A stretch of 64,000 nt of DNA from Impatiens glandulifera. Its lineage: Eukaryota; Streptophyta; Magnoliopsida; Ericales; Balsaminaceae. The notes beneath the pieces were generated by a model that worked only from the letters and a program-made list of their open reading frames with translations, made no database searches and was not told the DNA's origin. Each line of letters starts with the position of its first letter. Within the stretch, counting starts at the first letter, position 1. Made by a program: the position numbers and the translations under genes. Below are positions 21,458 through 33,575 of this stretch, one piece after another. The stretch is from positions 21,571,819-21,635,818 of the forward strand of contig NC_061868.1 in NCBI RefSeq assembly GCF_907164915.1, given 5' to 3'.

Positions 21458-23962
21458 GTAACTGATCAATCACTCTCTCTTATCGATCGCCATCTATTAA
21501 TTTGTTATACTTAATTGATACTAGCTAGCAAGTACTATATATTAGGATTTGGTAGTTAACCGCCGCCGATGATTGATCGATCGATCGATTTGATGATCTC
21601 AATCTGTTTCGATATATATAAACATTAATCGATCTGATTAATCATATCTATGGATTAGACTAACGAACGAGCTTTCGATCTCTCATCTTATTATTATTAT
21701 TGAGTCAATCATACTGCTACAGGAATAATATGATTCTGATCATCATCGGATCGATCAGAATGAGACTCAGGTCTCTCACTTTAATTATATTTCAGTTTTT
21801 GTTTTAGTTCTTCTTCCACTAGTACTGTTATAGATAGATGCGATACCTGAATAATCCCGATATAACGAATGAACATGAAATAACTGGATTTAGGATGTAG
21901 CTAGCAATTCATATCTATTTAGTCTGATGATTTCTGTGTCGTCTTCCTACTCCTGTGATGGATCGATCATACTCCTCATTGGATGGATCGATCCATTTCT
22001 GATCAGTTTAATTAATTAATTAATTAATAATCTAATCAATTTAAATCTGAATCCATAGAACTGGATTTCGATCGATCGATCTTCTTTAAATTCTCTGGTT
22101 TGTATTTGGTTGATTGGCGATCGATGAACTTTGGCATCTTGCTGATGATTCATTGACGCGCTTGAAGTTGATTGCCAGTAAGTAGAAAGAGAACAAAAGG
22201 AGGAAAAATAAAGAAAAAGCTGAGGGTTAGCCTGGACTGTTTGGGAAAGAAAATTTGTCTCTCTTTATTTTATTTCAATCATCCCATCTGGAAAGCCTAA
22301 TTTAACTGCTTATACCATCACATTTACAGATATACCCTTTAGGATTTAAAAAAAATATATAAATAAAATAAATAATATTCATATTTGTGTAACAAAATAA
22401 AAGTTAAAAATAAATAAATTATAATAGTTGTTATCTTTTATTTTGATTTCTTTTCCTCACTTACTACCATGTTATGCCTATTTTACTTATTATTTTTCAG
22501 ACTAATATTTTAAGTGATTTTGACAATTCATGTATTTGTTATTATTATTATTATTATTATTTTTTATAATGACTATTTGAAATATTTATTTCTAAATATA
22601 ATATGATGATTTCTTTGTTAAACACAACAATAAATAAATAAACATAAATCATAAAAATGGAGTTGGATTTTCTAGACTTCCATGATTTTTTGTTTGGATT
22701 CTTCAAATAATTCCTAAATCTCTAATAACTCCAATTGTTACAAAATTCAATACCCCAAACTATTATTTTTTACATAATTCTGATTACTAGTGCCAAACAT
22801 ATTTTTTACTGTGGTAATTTTACTGTGTACTAGTAGTAAAAGACTAAAGGATCATGATGTCCTATGTTCATTGGAGGGTAAAGAGTTAAATATTAACTGT
22901 CTTGAGCATGTTCTACACAACAATAGAGTATGGTCCGTAAAGGACAGATGTACACAGCCAGCTCACATGCAATAGTTATTTCACTCTATCAACAAGTTTC
23001 TTTCTTTCTGTTCATTAATCATCGTTTCAGTGTTTCTCTATGGGCTTGTTTAATGGGTTATTTGAGGCCGTTTTATTGTTTTTTTTTAAAATTTATTATT
23101 TGATGCAAGAGTAAGTTATTAAAGTTTGTAATTAATTGAATTATTATAATATTTTTATTTGTTTTTAATTTTATAAAATAAATAAGTTTATTTTAATATT
23201 TTAGTTGATTAATTGAATAATTTGATAATTGAAAAATAATTTGATTTATGAGTTTCAAGTAAAAATTCTAAAATATATCTTATCAAATTATTTTTAAGAA
23301 TATGTTTGATGTTGGGTTTTTATGAAAAATAATTAGTGAAAAAATAGTTATTTAAAATTTTAAGTAATTTTTATAAAAATAAAGTAAGAGGAATTTGATA
23401 TTTTATTTTATGAATTAAATGGGTGTATATTAAAAAAATATGATAATTTGTTTTTTTGTTAATATAAAAAACCTCCTACAAGTCCTTTCTTATTCTTAAG
23501 TTATTCATTTAATTTTTTTTTTGTCAGTAAATTTTAAACTATTTTCTTAATGCCGTCAAGTGTGTATATGTACACTTTTTTAATAGTTAGAACTTATGTT
23601 TTCACATAAAGAAATTGAATTGGAGGAGATCAAATTATTATTTTTTGATATAGTATCTCTCTTTCTTATTTTCTTTCAAATATTTGATTGATGAATTTCC
23701 TAGACAATAGAGTGATTGATACCCTTTCGATAGATAAGGAAAAAAAAAAAAAGTATAGGGGAAGTCTATGTGAAAATGGTTGTATCCAAGAAGTGGGGAC
23801 AAAACAAGTCACATTATTTTTAGTTTTTACAATATTGCCAAACCAATTGACTGGGCCCATGTAAGAGGGCGTGCAATGCACTATAATCAAATTCATTTTA
23901 TTTATGTATATGTTGGGAAATAAACCAATTAAAAGTCCCCTTTTATTATTGTTCTTCATCAG
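21458..23962 (+). other. Long intron in the 5' leader
   Basis: About 2.5 kb, from donor GTAACT (21458) to acceptor CTTCATCAG (ends 23962), leaving a 44-base leader piece before the ATG at 24007. The first 650 bases are unusually rich in GATCGATC motifs. No open frame inside is credible. Long first introns in the leader of plant genes often raise expression; that role here is inference. Confidence 0.6.
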
Positions 23963-24006
23963 GCTGCTGTTGACAAAAACAGAGTAAAAGAAAGTTCATT
24001 TAAACT

Positions 24007-27000
24007 ATGGAAGACGGAACAACAACAACAGAGGTTGAAGTGAAGATTGTGGAAGATAATGAAATCAAGATATCCGATCCTGTAAAGGCAAGTATCTGTT
24101 ATGGTTTTAATTATGAGGAATGAAAGAATCATTTTGTACTTGCACGGGATCCTATTCTTCTTCTCTTTGTTCATTCTTTCCTGAAATTGGTTTCTTATCA
24201 TTGCAGATTCACCACGATGGAAAGAAAGAGGAGGAAGAACCAGTCCTAGATGATGGAGAATTCATTAAAGTTGAGAAGGAAACAGATTTAGATGCCAAAG
24301 ATGGTTCACATACTGATACTGCTGAAGAAACTCTAACCAGTATCGACAAGCCGTCGTCGTCTGTCATCATCGAACGAAGTGGTAGTAATTCACATCCAAG
24401 CAGAGAAATCCTCGAGGCTCATGAGAAAGTGAAAGAACTTGAACTGGAGCTAGAAAGAGTATCGCAAGCACTCAAGCTTTCTGAATCAGAGACCAGTCAG
24501 CTCAAAACTGAAGTTTCTCTCACGAACGATAAACTGGATCAAAGTGGAAAGAAATATGAAGAACTCGAACACAGTCAAAAGAAACTGCAGGAACAAGTGA
24601 TCGAAACAGAGGAGAGATACAAAGAACAACTTAATTCTTTTCAAGAGGAATTGAAAGTTCAAGAAGCTAAATACAAGGAGCTAGTCACTATAAAAGAATC
24701 ATTCGACAGTCTCAGCCTCGATCTGGAAAGCTCCAAAAAGAAAACCGATGAACTAGAACAACTTGCTGAATCAGAGACGAAAAGGGCATTAGAATTCGAA
24801 AAACTAATCCAACTTGCCAAGGAGTCGGAGGATCAAACCGCTTCTCATCTCTCATCAATCCAAAGCGAGTTAGAGGTTTCTAAACAAACACTCGCCTCGA
24901 ACGAAACAGTTATTCAACAACTGAAGGAGGATGTCGAGAAGAGAAAAGCTGTTGAATCTAAGTTAAACGACGATCTTCAAGCTAAAATCTCGGAATTGAC
25001 AGTTCTGAACGATGAACTACTGAAAGCGAACAAAGAGAAGAAAGAACTAGAAACTGCTGTAGCAGAGCTGACCGGAAACTTAGTCCAGGCAAAAGAGCTA
25101 ACAAACGAACTCGAGACGAAGCTGCAGGCGTCGGACGAGAACTTCTGTAAGACCGATTCTCTTCTTTCTCAAGCTCTGGCAAATAGCTCCGAACTTGAAG
25201 AGAAGTTAAAATCTTTAGAGGAGCTCCACCACGAATCAAGATACGCAGCCACGACTTTCCAGCAGAAAAGTCTCGATCTTGAAGACGTGATCCAATCGTC
25301 GAGTATTGCAGCTGAAGCTGCTAAATCAGAATTTAGAGAGCTCGAGAATAAATTCATAGCTTCAGAGCAAAAAATCGTTGAGCTAGATCAACTGCTGAAT
25401 CTCGTGGAGTTGAAGGGAAACGAATCGGAACGACAAGTGAGAGAGCTAACAGAAACAAATTCCGAAATCAATTTGAAACTGAAAGAAGCGGAAGAAGAGA
25501 AGAACAAGCTGACTACACAACTTAAGGAATACGAAGAGAAGGTAGAACAGATAGAGTCTGTATTAAAGCAAGCTTCTTCAAGGAATGAAGAACTTGAATT
25601 GGAACTGAAGAGTGTCGCTGAAAAATCTTCTGAGCACGAGGTACGTGCCGATACGATTCATCAACGGAATATCGAACTCGATGATTTGATTCAAGCGTCG
25701 CATTCTAAAGCCGAGTTGTTGCTGGAAACCGAGAAGAAACGAAACCAGGAACTTGAAGAACAGGTTAGAGCTTTCGAGAATAAGCTTGAGAACATCCAGG
25801 ATGAACTAGATGCGTTCAAAACTAAATCATCGATTCTCGAGGAATCACTTCAGATAGGAAGTGAGAAAGAAAGAGAATTGACGGAAAGTTTGAAAAAACT
25901 TGAAGACGCATCCAAACTTACAAGTGACAAGCTTGCGGAAACAGAGACTCTCATTGATGAACTGAAGAACGAGCTAAACCTGACTCAAAAGAAATCGGAA
26001 ACTATTGAGGAGGAGATCAAATCAGCCGGAGTTAGAGAATCCGACCTTTTGGAGAAGCTCAAGTCAGCAGAAGAGGAACTTGAGAAGCAAGGAAAAGTCT
26101 TGGGAGACGCCATTGCCAAACACTCGGATCTTGAATTATTGCATCAATCTCTATCTAAGGATTCAGAAGTGAAGCTTCAAGAAGCTATGTCGAGCTTCAC
26201 TACAAGAGATGCCGATGCAAACTCGTTGAACGATAAACTGAAATTACTCGAAGATCAACTGAAGGTCTATGAACATCAGATATCATCTGCTAAGGAAGAA
26301 CTAGATCAAGCTTCAGCCACAAATGAAGAACTGAAGAGGACGATATCAGAGAAAGAAGAAAAGGCGACCCAATTTTTATCAGAGAATGAACTGTTGTCTG
26401 ATACAAATACACAACTGATTAACAAGATTACCGAGCTTCAAGTGTCATTGGCATCTGCTTATAGTGAAAAGGAAGCCTCTGCAGAGAAACTCCTATCTCA
26501 CGTGAATACCATTGCTGAATTAACCGATCATCACTCAAGAACATCTGAACTTCACTTGGCTGCTGAAGCCCGATTTTCAGAGACCGAGAAGCAGTTGAAT
26601 GAAACCGTTCAGAAATTCACTTGTAGAGATTTAGAAGCAAATGACTTCAGCGAGAGGGTAAAACAGCTCGAAGAACAAGCCTTGGAAGCTGCTGCCATTG
26701 CTGAAACTCAAAAGGCCGAGCTGGAACATGCTAGATTGAAACACTCTGAGACTGAAAGCACCATTCAGAATTTGCACGAGAAGATAAGCCAATTCGAGAA
26801 GGAGAAACAGGAGCTTGATGAGGTAAATTCAACTGTTATTCAGGAACTGACCTTATGGAAGGTGCAAGCGAATGATCTGAAGGAAAAGCTATCGGGAACA
26901 GTTGCGGAAAAAGAGGAAACAGTAGAACAACTAGTTTCTTCGAAGAAACTAATTGAGGAACTCACTGAGAAACTTAAGATCGAGGAGCAGAAATTGCTTT

Positions 27001-27845
27001 CTCAGGTTTGTTTGTTTGTTTGCTACTTCTTCTTCTTCATCATCATCTAGATTTGGTTGCTTAGTTATTTAATTGGAATTCAATTAACAGAGCGAGGAGC
27101 ACAATGAAAGAGGGCTGCAGCATGAAACAGCTCTCACGAGTTCCTTGAGCGAAATCGAATCCAAGAATGAAAAAGTTGGACTCCTTGAGGGAAAACTAAA
27201 AGAGCTAGAGCAACAACTTGAATTAGTTCATGCAGAATCTAAATCCAAGGTCAGTGTCTCAAGAGCTGAATCTAATTGTTTCATGAAGTTTGTTTACCTG
27301 CTAAATCATGTTATCTTTTCCTCATGTATCAACAGAAAGACGAACTAGCTCAAAAAGAGTTAAATCACGAGGCCACACTAAAGAATTCTTCAGAAGAGCT
27401 CGAAGCCAATAAGAAAAAGATTGTAGAGCTTGAATCACAATTGAAAGAGCTCGAAGCTAATAAAGAAAAGGTAGTAAAGTTTGAGACACAAGTGAAGGAA
27501 CTCGAGGAAAAACTTGCTGATGCGAAATCTAAGGTTAGTTTTTTTTTTCCTTTTTCTGACAAAACATTTTTTCTAATACGAAAACAGTCAGCTATATTTG
27601 GGATTAAATATTTGCAGGAAGAATCAGGAGTGGAGGTAAAGTCTAGAGACATTGGATCTTTAATACCATCATCTCCATCAAAGAGGAAGAGTAAAAAGAA
27701 GCTAGAAGTAACTGCTGCTACTTCTGGTCAAACTGCTACTGAAACAAGAGTGGAGGTTGTGTCTCCTATTATGACATTGAAGGTGGTATTGGGTGTGGCA
27801 CTCTTCTCCATCATATTTGGTATAATCCTTGGAAAGAAATATTAA
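24007..27845 (+). CDS. Long coiled-coil, tail-anchored protein (PICC/PICL type)
   Basis: Five coding exons: 24007-24087, 24207-27005, 27091-27249, 27336-27533 and 27618-27845. All junctions are phase 0, giving about 1154 residues. The first intron appears to use a GC donor (AAG|GCAAGT); a weaker GT donor six bases earlier would remove two residues. An acidic N-terminus with DDGEFIKVEKE is followed by about 1000 residues of almost uninterrupted heptad coiled coil rich in Glu, Lys, Leu and Ser. Then comes a basic patch (SKRKSKKKLE) and a final hydrophobic segment (LKVVLGVALFSIIFGIILG) ending KKY, a C-terminal membrane anchor. This layout matches Arabidopsis PICC (At2g32240) and PICL (At1g05320), plant-specific coiled coils anchored in the ER membrane and linked to PAMP responses. 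Assignment is from layout and motif recall. No break is visible; this is the only clearly intact host gene here. Confidence 0.85.
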
Positions 27846-28180
27846 ACCTAATTTATATGGTTTTTTTGTGCTCTTCTACTTATTATTTTAAATGTCTATT
27901 TGGATTTTGGATTTTGGGATGTGAAAAGGGTGGTTTTTCTAGTTTATTATTATTATTATTGAACATTTGCGAGGTTTTCCTGTCTGAATTCTTTTAGTAC
28001 AGTACAGGTTTGTTGTTTTGTTTGGTCAGGGGATTTGATTTATATAAAAGTTTTGGGTATTATTATTTTCCCCCATCACTTTGTAAGAATTGGTTGGCTG
28101 ATTCTTATTATGTTACTGTAACTTTCAAATTGCTTGTTTTTATAATACTAGATTTATATCTTATTATTGTTATATATGAT
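27846..28180 (+). other. 3' untranslated region of the coiled-coil gene
   Basis: T-rich sequence after the TAA stop at 27843-27845. Several AATAAT- and TATAAT-like signals near 28140-28180 could direct polyadenylation. The exact end is not determined. Confidence 0.5.
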
Positions 28181-29384
28181 TGTTGAGATGTTGTATTTAT
28201 GTTATGCGATTTGTATGATATGTGATTGAGAATAGTTGGGTCTTAAAATGGCAAGAACATGCATTGCATTGCTTTGCTAAGAGATTTTGGTTGTTACTAC
28301 CTCTCCCCTAATATATGCCATTTAGTGACAAGAGTCTTGTGGTAGATTTTTCCAAGTCTCTTTGAATCATTTGTAGTGATTCCTCGGTGCAACAACTTGC
28401 AGAAGGGGAGATGAACACATTGGAATTGAACAAGTCCATAACTAATCAAAGTTTTTCTGTAATTTGATTTTGCAGCATTTTATTTATTTCTTAGATTATA
28501 GTGACATTATTTATCTTCCTAGATTAGGTGGTTAGTATTTTTCTCGCAAGGCTATATAAACAAACTATACTACACTGAATATTACGACAAGAGATTTTCT
28601 TTAAAACTTGAACTCTTTTCTATATTATGAGTGTGAGTATATCTTTAAGTTTGTGAAATTTTAATCGGTTTACGTGTTAAGAATCTTTTTAAATAAAACA
28701 TTATTTTAAAAGATTTATAAAAATATATCATGATTTTTGAAATTAATTATAATAATAATTAACTTTTGATCAAATTTTATACATTTAAAGTTGAAATAAT
28801 CAAATAAAAATTTGATTAAAGAAATCTTTAAGGGGTGACATAGTGTTAGAGACAACAAAAGTAAATTAGTTAAAAGTAATTAATTTTAAAGACTTTTTAT
28901 TTAATAAAGAGTCATCAATTTATTTTTATTTTAAAATCAATTAAAAGTATACGTATACAAACGTATTTTAAACTAGAGTTTCAGTTTGGTTATACATGAG
29001 AAATGTCTTTTGTGCTACATCCTCTGTACCCGTTAAAATGGTCTATATTTAATAAAATATTGGCTTTTATAAATTGATTCTATAACATTTTATTTTAACA
29101 AATTATTCTTCAAATTCAATTTTCTGGGTTGCATAGGTTTTTCCTTGGTATTTGAATGCTGATACCTATAACTAATGACGATGACTAGGGATAAATATAC
29201 CTGAAAACCTCAATTTAAAGACATTAGGGTTTAAAAATAAATCTTAAACAAGCTCTTATTAAAAAAAAAATTATAAAAATATTTTGAAATCATTTTTTTA
29301 AACTTTTTTTAGATTTTAGAAAATAGTTTAGGATCCCAAAATTATAAAAATAATTTTGGAATATTAAAAATGGAACCAAACAAA
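28181..29384. other. AT-rich intergenic DNA
   Basis: No gene, clear repeat or RNA recognised. Confidence 0.5.
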
Positions 29385-30560
29385 CCCTAGGACTAGTGCT
29401 CTCATTCCTAGGTGCGATTTCCATCGGTCGGGGTTAAAATCCCCGGTCCTAGGTCGGAACCCCTCGGTTGTGGTGCGGGGATTCTCAATAGGGTGCGAGA
29501 ATTCTCGGTCGAGTGCGAGGAATCTCGGTCCTTGGATAGCCTCGGGCTAACTTGCCTCGGTCCTTGGCATGAATAACACTAGGTTCTAGGTTAACATTGG
29601 TCTAACTTTCCTTGGTCGGAAATTGAAAATGGGTTAAATTCTTGCTAACCTTGGGCTAGGTTTTCTCGATCGGAAATTGAGCCCGGGTTAACTTTTAGCT
29701 AACCGTGGGCTAGGCTTTCTCGGTCGGAGGTTAGCCTTGGATTAACTTGCCTCGGTCGTCAAGAACACCAAAATTGCAGGTTAGGTAATTTCGTTCAGGG
29801 CCTGAATACTTTGATCTAAGGGCATGAGAATCTTCCAATAGTTTCTAGAATCATTTATAACATCTTCCCGATGCATCGTTCGACCGAAAAGAGGTTCCAT
29901 TTAAACCAAACAATTTTGGTACAAAAACGTGTTTTTGGCTTTGGGATTTTAATGAAGCGCAAGGAGCTTGCCAATAACTTCTTTAAACTTTTATATGGTT
30001 AAAAGAAACCGAAACATCAACACAAGTTATTCATTTGAACTAATTCAAGAACTCAAATTTTCATTTCTTATGAAAATTTTAGTTTTTGATCAAACATGAT
30101 CGGGATGGATTGGAATTGGTCCAAATAGGTTCCTAACATCATTAGAAACATGATGAGAAGTTTTCCGGGTTGCTTTTCTTGAGCAATAACTCAAGAATAG
30201 AAAGCCCGATTTTGAAAATTTTCAAATTTAAATTTAGGGGTTTCTAATTTAGGTTGATTGATTGGGTTTCGGGCGCAAATTCAAACGCGGGATGCTTTGT
30301 TGGCGTTCCATCTGAGTTATGTCCGCATTTGGGAATTCCGTCGCAGTTTGGCTAACGATGCTGAGACGTCCGTTTTTTGATCCATATCTTTGCAAACGCG
30401 TGTCTCCTCCGTTATAGCGGGCGACACAAATGGTTTTCATGCATTGGATGAGTTTCCAGCGCTTATCCGAAGGTTGTGGCTTTTGCTGCAATGATTCTTC
30501 CGAGTTTCGACCACACAATATCCACGCTCAATTTTAAGCCCAAAGATTTGTTTGAAATTT
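29385..30560. repeat. GC-richer unclassified repeat island
   Basis: A sharp change in composition inside AT-rich DNA. The left half is built on degenerate ~55-60-bp units with CTCGGTCGGAAATTGA, GGGTTAACTT and GTGGGCTAGGCTTT (29400-29770). The right half (30260-30530) is unique and includes a minus-strand open frame of 89 codons with no recognisable domain. It looks like part of an LTR or another repeat, but I see no matching termini or target duplication. Confidence 0.4.
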
Positions 30561-31219
30561 GTTTTTCTTTCATTCCTTTGGCTTTATTTTTTATCTATAA
30601 AATATAAAAAATATTTTAAATAAATATGTCATTTATTTTGTCAATTTATTTTAATATTTAGTATATTTTTGGGGTTTAATAAATAATTTATTTGGGATAA
30701 AATGGATACAACATTTATCCTAATTTTTTATTTTAATCTTTTTGATTTTCTTAAAATTAATTTGAGATAAAATGTGTATAATATTAATCTCAAATTATTT
30801 TATTTATTTTTGTTGGCCATTATCCTTAATTAATTAGGATTTAATTATTACAATAATTAACCAAATTAATTTTTTAATCATCTTTTGACATTTATTTTAT
30901 TTTTTTGAATTTATTTATTCAAATAATTATTTTAAAATTGATAAATTGGGTATGTCAAATTTTAGTGCTTATTTATTTATAAAGAAAAATAGATTATATG
31001 AAATTATTTTAAACAAAATAGATTAATGTTATATATATTTATGTATATAAACATAAATATTATTCAGAATTAACTAGGAAATTAAGATATAACTATATAA
31101 TTCAAAAATAAGGAGAAGATGAAATAAAGATGTAATGATTGTATCCATTAAAAAAACAAAATATTATATATATATATATTCATAATTATTTAATTATGAA
31201 GGAAGAGATTAAGTTTCAT
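30561..31219. other. AT-rich intergenic DNA
   Basis: Low-complexity A/T sequence with TTTATTTT and TTAATTA runs. No feature recognised. Confidence 0.5.
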
Positions 31220-31228
31220 AATTTACTT

Positions 31229-31928
31229 AGGGGTGTTCAATATTTGGTCTGAACCGAATATCCGACCGAATTCGAATTCACCGAATTCGAATTACATTTT
31301 CGGTTTTCGAATCGAATTTTAAACCGATTCGAATTCAAATACGGTTTTCGGTTTGGTTTTCGAGTTTAGGTTTCAACTCGAAAACCAAACCGAAAACCGA
31401 ATTCATTTTTATTATTTATTTTTATTATATATTATATAACTTATTACATATTATATAATAAATTATCATGGGCCTCCTACTAGATCCTTACATTAAATCC
31501 ATAATCCCTCATTCATTTTCTCTTTTCTCTAGCTGTTCACACTTTTCAACCGCCATATATTGTCGTCGTCGACACTGTTTAATTTTGTCGTTCAATTATC
31601 GAATATATATTGGTGTTAGTCACTAAGCTAAGTTTGCGTGATTTATATTTTTTTTTATTAATTTAAGTAGATAAGATCTCTTTAATAACTTATTTATTTT
31701 GTTAACTCTTTTTAAAAAAATTATCTTATGGGTAGGTGATATATATTTCGTTTAAACCGAATATCCGACCGAATTCGAACCGAATTCGAATTCACCGAAT
31801 TCGAATAAACCGAATTCGAATTTATTCAAATCGGTTCGGTTTTCGAATTTGCTTAAAAAAAATAAAAATTCGAAGAACCCAAACCGAAAACTCGAATAAC
31901 CCGAAAACCGAACCGATGAACACCCCTA
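31229..31928. mobile_element. MITE-like element with GGGGTGTTCA ends
   Basis: A 700-bp element with inverted ends AGGGGTGTTCA / TGAACACCCCT, flanked by 9-bp repeats AATTTACTT (31220-31228 and 31929-31937). Both arms are dense in CCGAATTCGAAT and AACCGAAAACC motifs, which makes long inverted-repeat arms. The centre (31440-31730) is unrelated, with a pyrimidine-rich, leader-like stretch. No transposase is present; the open frame from 31736 is translated repeat. Confidence 0.75.
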
Positions 31929-31937
31929 AATTTACTT

Positions 31938-32315
31938 AATATATTAATTATTTATAGATTCAAGCATTAAAGAGTTATAATTTATTAAGGAAATAATTAT
32001 ATACCTTAGTTAGTATAATTAAACAATTCAAATTTTAGAATAATAATTATTTAAAAAATTTAAAATAATGATAATAATTATTCTAATTTATTAAAGTTTC
32101 TTGAATAAAGGTAATTATATATATTCATATAGGATATATTTTAGAATTAATTAAAATTTGAAAATTAAATATACTGAATATATTTTGAATTTTAAATAAA
32201 CAAATAAAATATATTATGCAATAAATTAAATTATGAAATTTAATATATATATATATATATATATGACATTATAACATAAAATCTGATCTATATAAATATT
32301 TCAATATTTTTAATC
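31938..32315. other. AT-rich spacer before Copia-B
   Basis: No gene. A short (TA)n run occurs at about 32243-32264. Confidence 0.5.
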
Positions 32316-32921
32316 GTATATGTTAGATAAAATTAGACCGGTTAATAGAACTTAACACAAATAAACTTCCTATGCAGGAACATACAAAGAATCGGACCGG
32401 TCAAATCACTGAACCGGTTAAGAAACTCAACCGGTCAAACACCTAAACCAACTAAAAACCTGACCGAACAAGAAGGCAAGATCGGTCAAAACAAGAAGGC
32501 CGGAAACACTAGACATTCGGTCATTTAGAAGCCAAGGAATAACCGGAAGCCATCCGGTTAACACACATAACCGACCAGCATAAGAAGATACTTCGGGTAT
32601 CTGTTGAGAATGATACCAAAGGAACAGACTAAACATTGCCATATTCATACAAGTCTGAGGACAGTCTGCAGGCTGTAGAAGACCGTCCTACAAGATCTTT
32701 CCACTTCAGGATAAATCAGAAAGACAATCTTCCAAGTACAGACAACTGTCTAACCGACAATCACCACATTAAGTAAAAAGACAAACCTAGCCGGTTTGTC
32801 CTACACACTGGAAGATTAGACCGCCAGGTCTGAAAGGTTGACCGCCAGGTCTGAATCACTGAACCTCTGCTCAACCAATCAAATTCAAGGAAATGAAATA
32901 TGACCGTTGGCATATTTCACC

Positions 32922-32929
32922 TATAAAAG
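32922..32929 (+). promoter_or_regulatory. TATA box of the Copia-B 5' LTR
   Basis: CCTATAAAAGGAGC context; the equivalent site in the 3' LTR is at 45267-45274. Transcription probably starts 25-35 bases downstream. Confidence 0.7.
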
Positions 32930-33122
32930 GAGCAGCTGAAGAGGAGTAAATGTGGGACATAGTGAACAATTAATCTACAAGTGAAAAGAGTGTGTTCTAT
33001 CTCTAGAAAGCATAAGTGCTAAGTTGAAATATAATTTTTACAATTTCGGTTAAAATTGTACTAGTGTTATCGAGAAGGAAATAAGTCTCGATCGGATTGT
33101 GTTTGTATTCCTTAGTGAATAT

Positions 33123-33200
33123 CCTTCTCGCGGTTTCGAGAGGAAGGTGTGACGTAGGAGCTTTATCTCCGAACATCCATAAAAACCTGTCGTGTCATTT
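33123..33200 (+). promoter_or_regulatory. Conserved LTR hairpin plus TGACGTA block
   Basis: CCTTCTCG...CGAGAGGAAGG can fold into a stem, followed at once by TGACGTA and then CTCCGAACATCCATAAA and GTGTCATTTACTTTC. The same arrangement occurs in every copia LTR of the window: 8698-8775, 11839-11920, 15854-15930, 16740-16820 (inverted), 45468-45545, and 61518-61550 continuing at 62563. It lies downstream of the TATA box, so it is probably in the transcribed R/U5 part. The role is unknown; RNA packaging, 3'-end formation or bZIP binding are possibilities. Confidence 0.6.
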
Positions 33201-33538
33201 ACTTTCCGCCAGTTCTACATTCTAACCGATCTGTACTAACTTACTTATACCGCTATAACCGATTCAACAGCATTGAAACCGACTTACTGAGTTACAAAAC
33301 CGACCTAGCAACTTCCAAACCTGACTTATTCAAAACCGGTTCTATCTATATTGTGAGTGTGCCGCTTCAACCTAAAACAAACCACTTCTGCGTTTGAACC
33401 TGGTTCAAGGGTTTGTGACAGTTTGTGTAGTATTGAAACCCCGGTGTTAATCTCTAACCGGATTAATCACCACCCTTTGAGTGAGACGCGCTAACCGGCC
33501 AACCCCGGTCCTCCAGCCGCGACCTAGATCCTAACAAT

Positions 33539-33550
33539 TGGTATCATAGC
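33539..33550 (+). promoter_or_regulatory. Primer binding site of Copia-B
   Basis: TGGTATCATAGC, two bases after the LTR end. It differs by one base (T for G) from the usual TGGTATCAGAGC at 8968 and 62805. Confidence 0.85.
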
Positions 33551-33575
33551 AGTTAGTTTCAATACTCAAGCAAGC

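Larger units (their letters stand above)
32321..33536 (+). repeat. 5' LTR of Copia-B
   Basis: Begins TGTTAGATAAAATTAG and ends GATCCTAACA. Contains TATA-like TATAAAAG (32922-32929), the conserved hairpin (33123-33147) and TGACGTA (33150-33156). Confidence 0.95.

Noticed and set aside
24982..25357. Minus-strand open frames inside the coiled-coil gene
   Set aside because: Shadows of the Glu/Leu/Ser-rich coding strand; the plus-strand exon is clearly the gene.
30249..30518. Minus-strand 89-codon open frame
   Set aside because: No recognisable domain, sits in an unclassified repeat island, and no start or splice context supports a gene.
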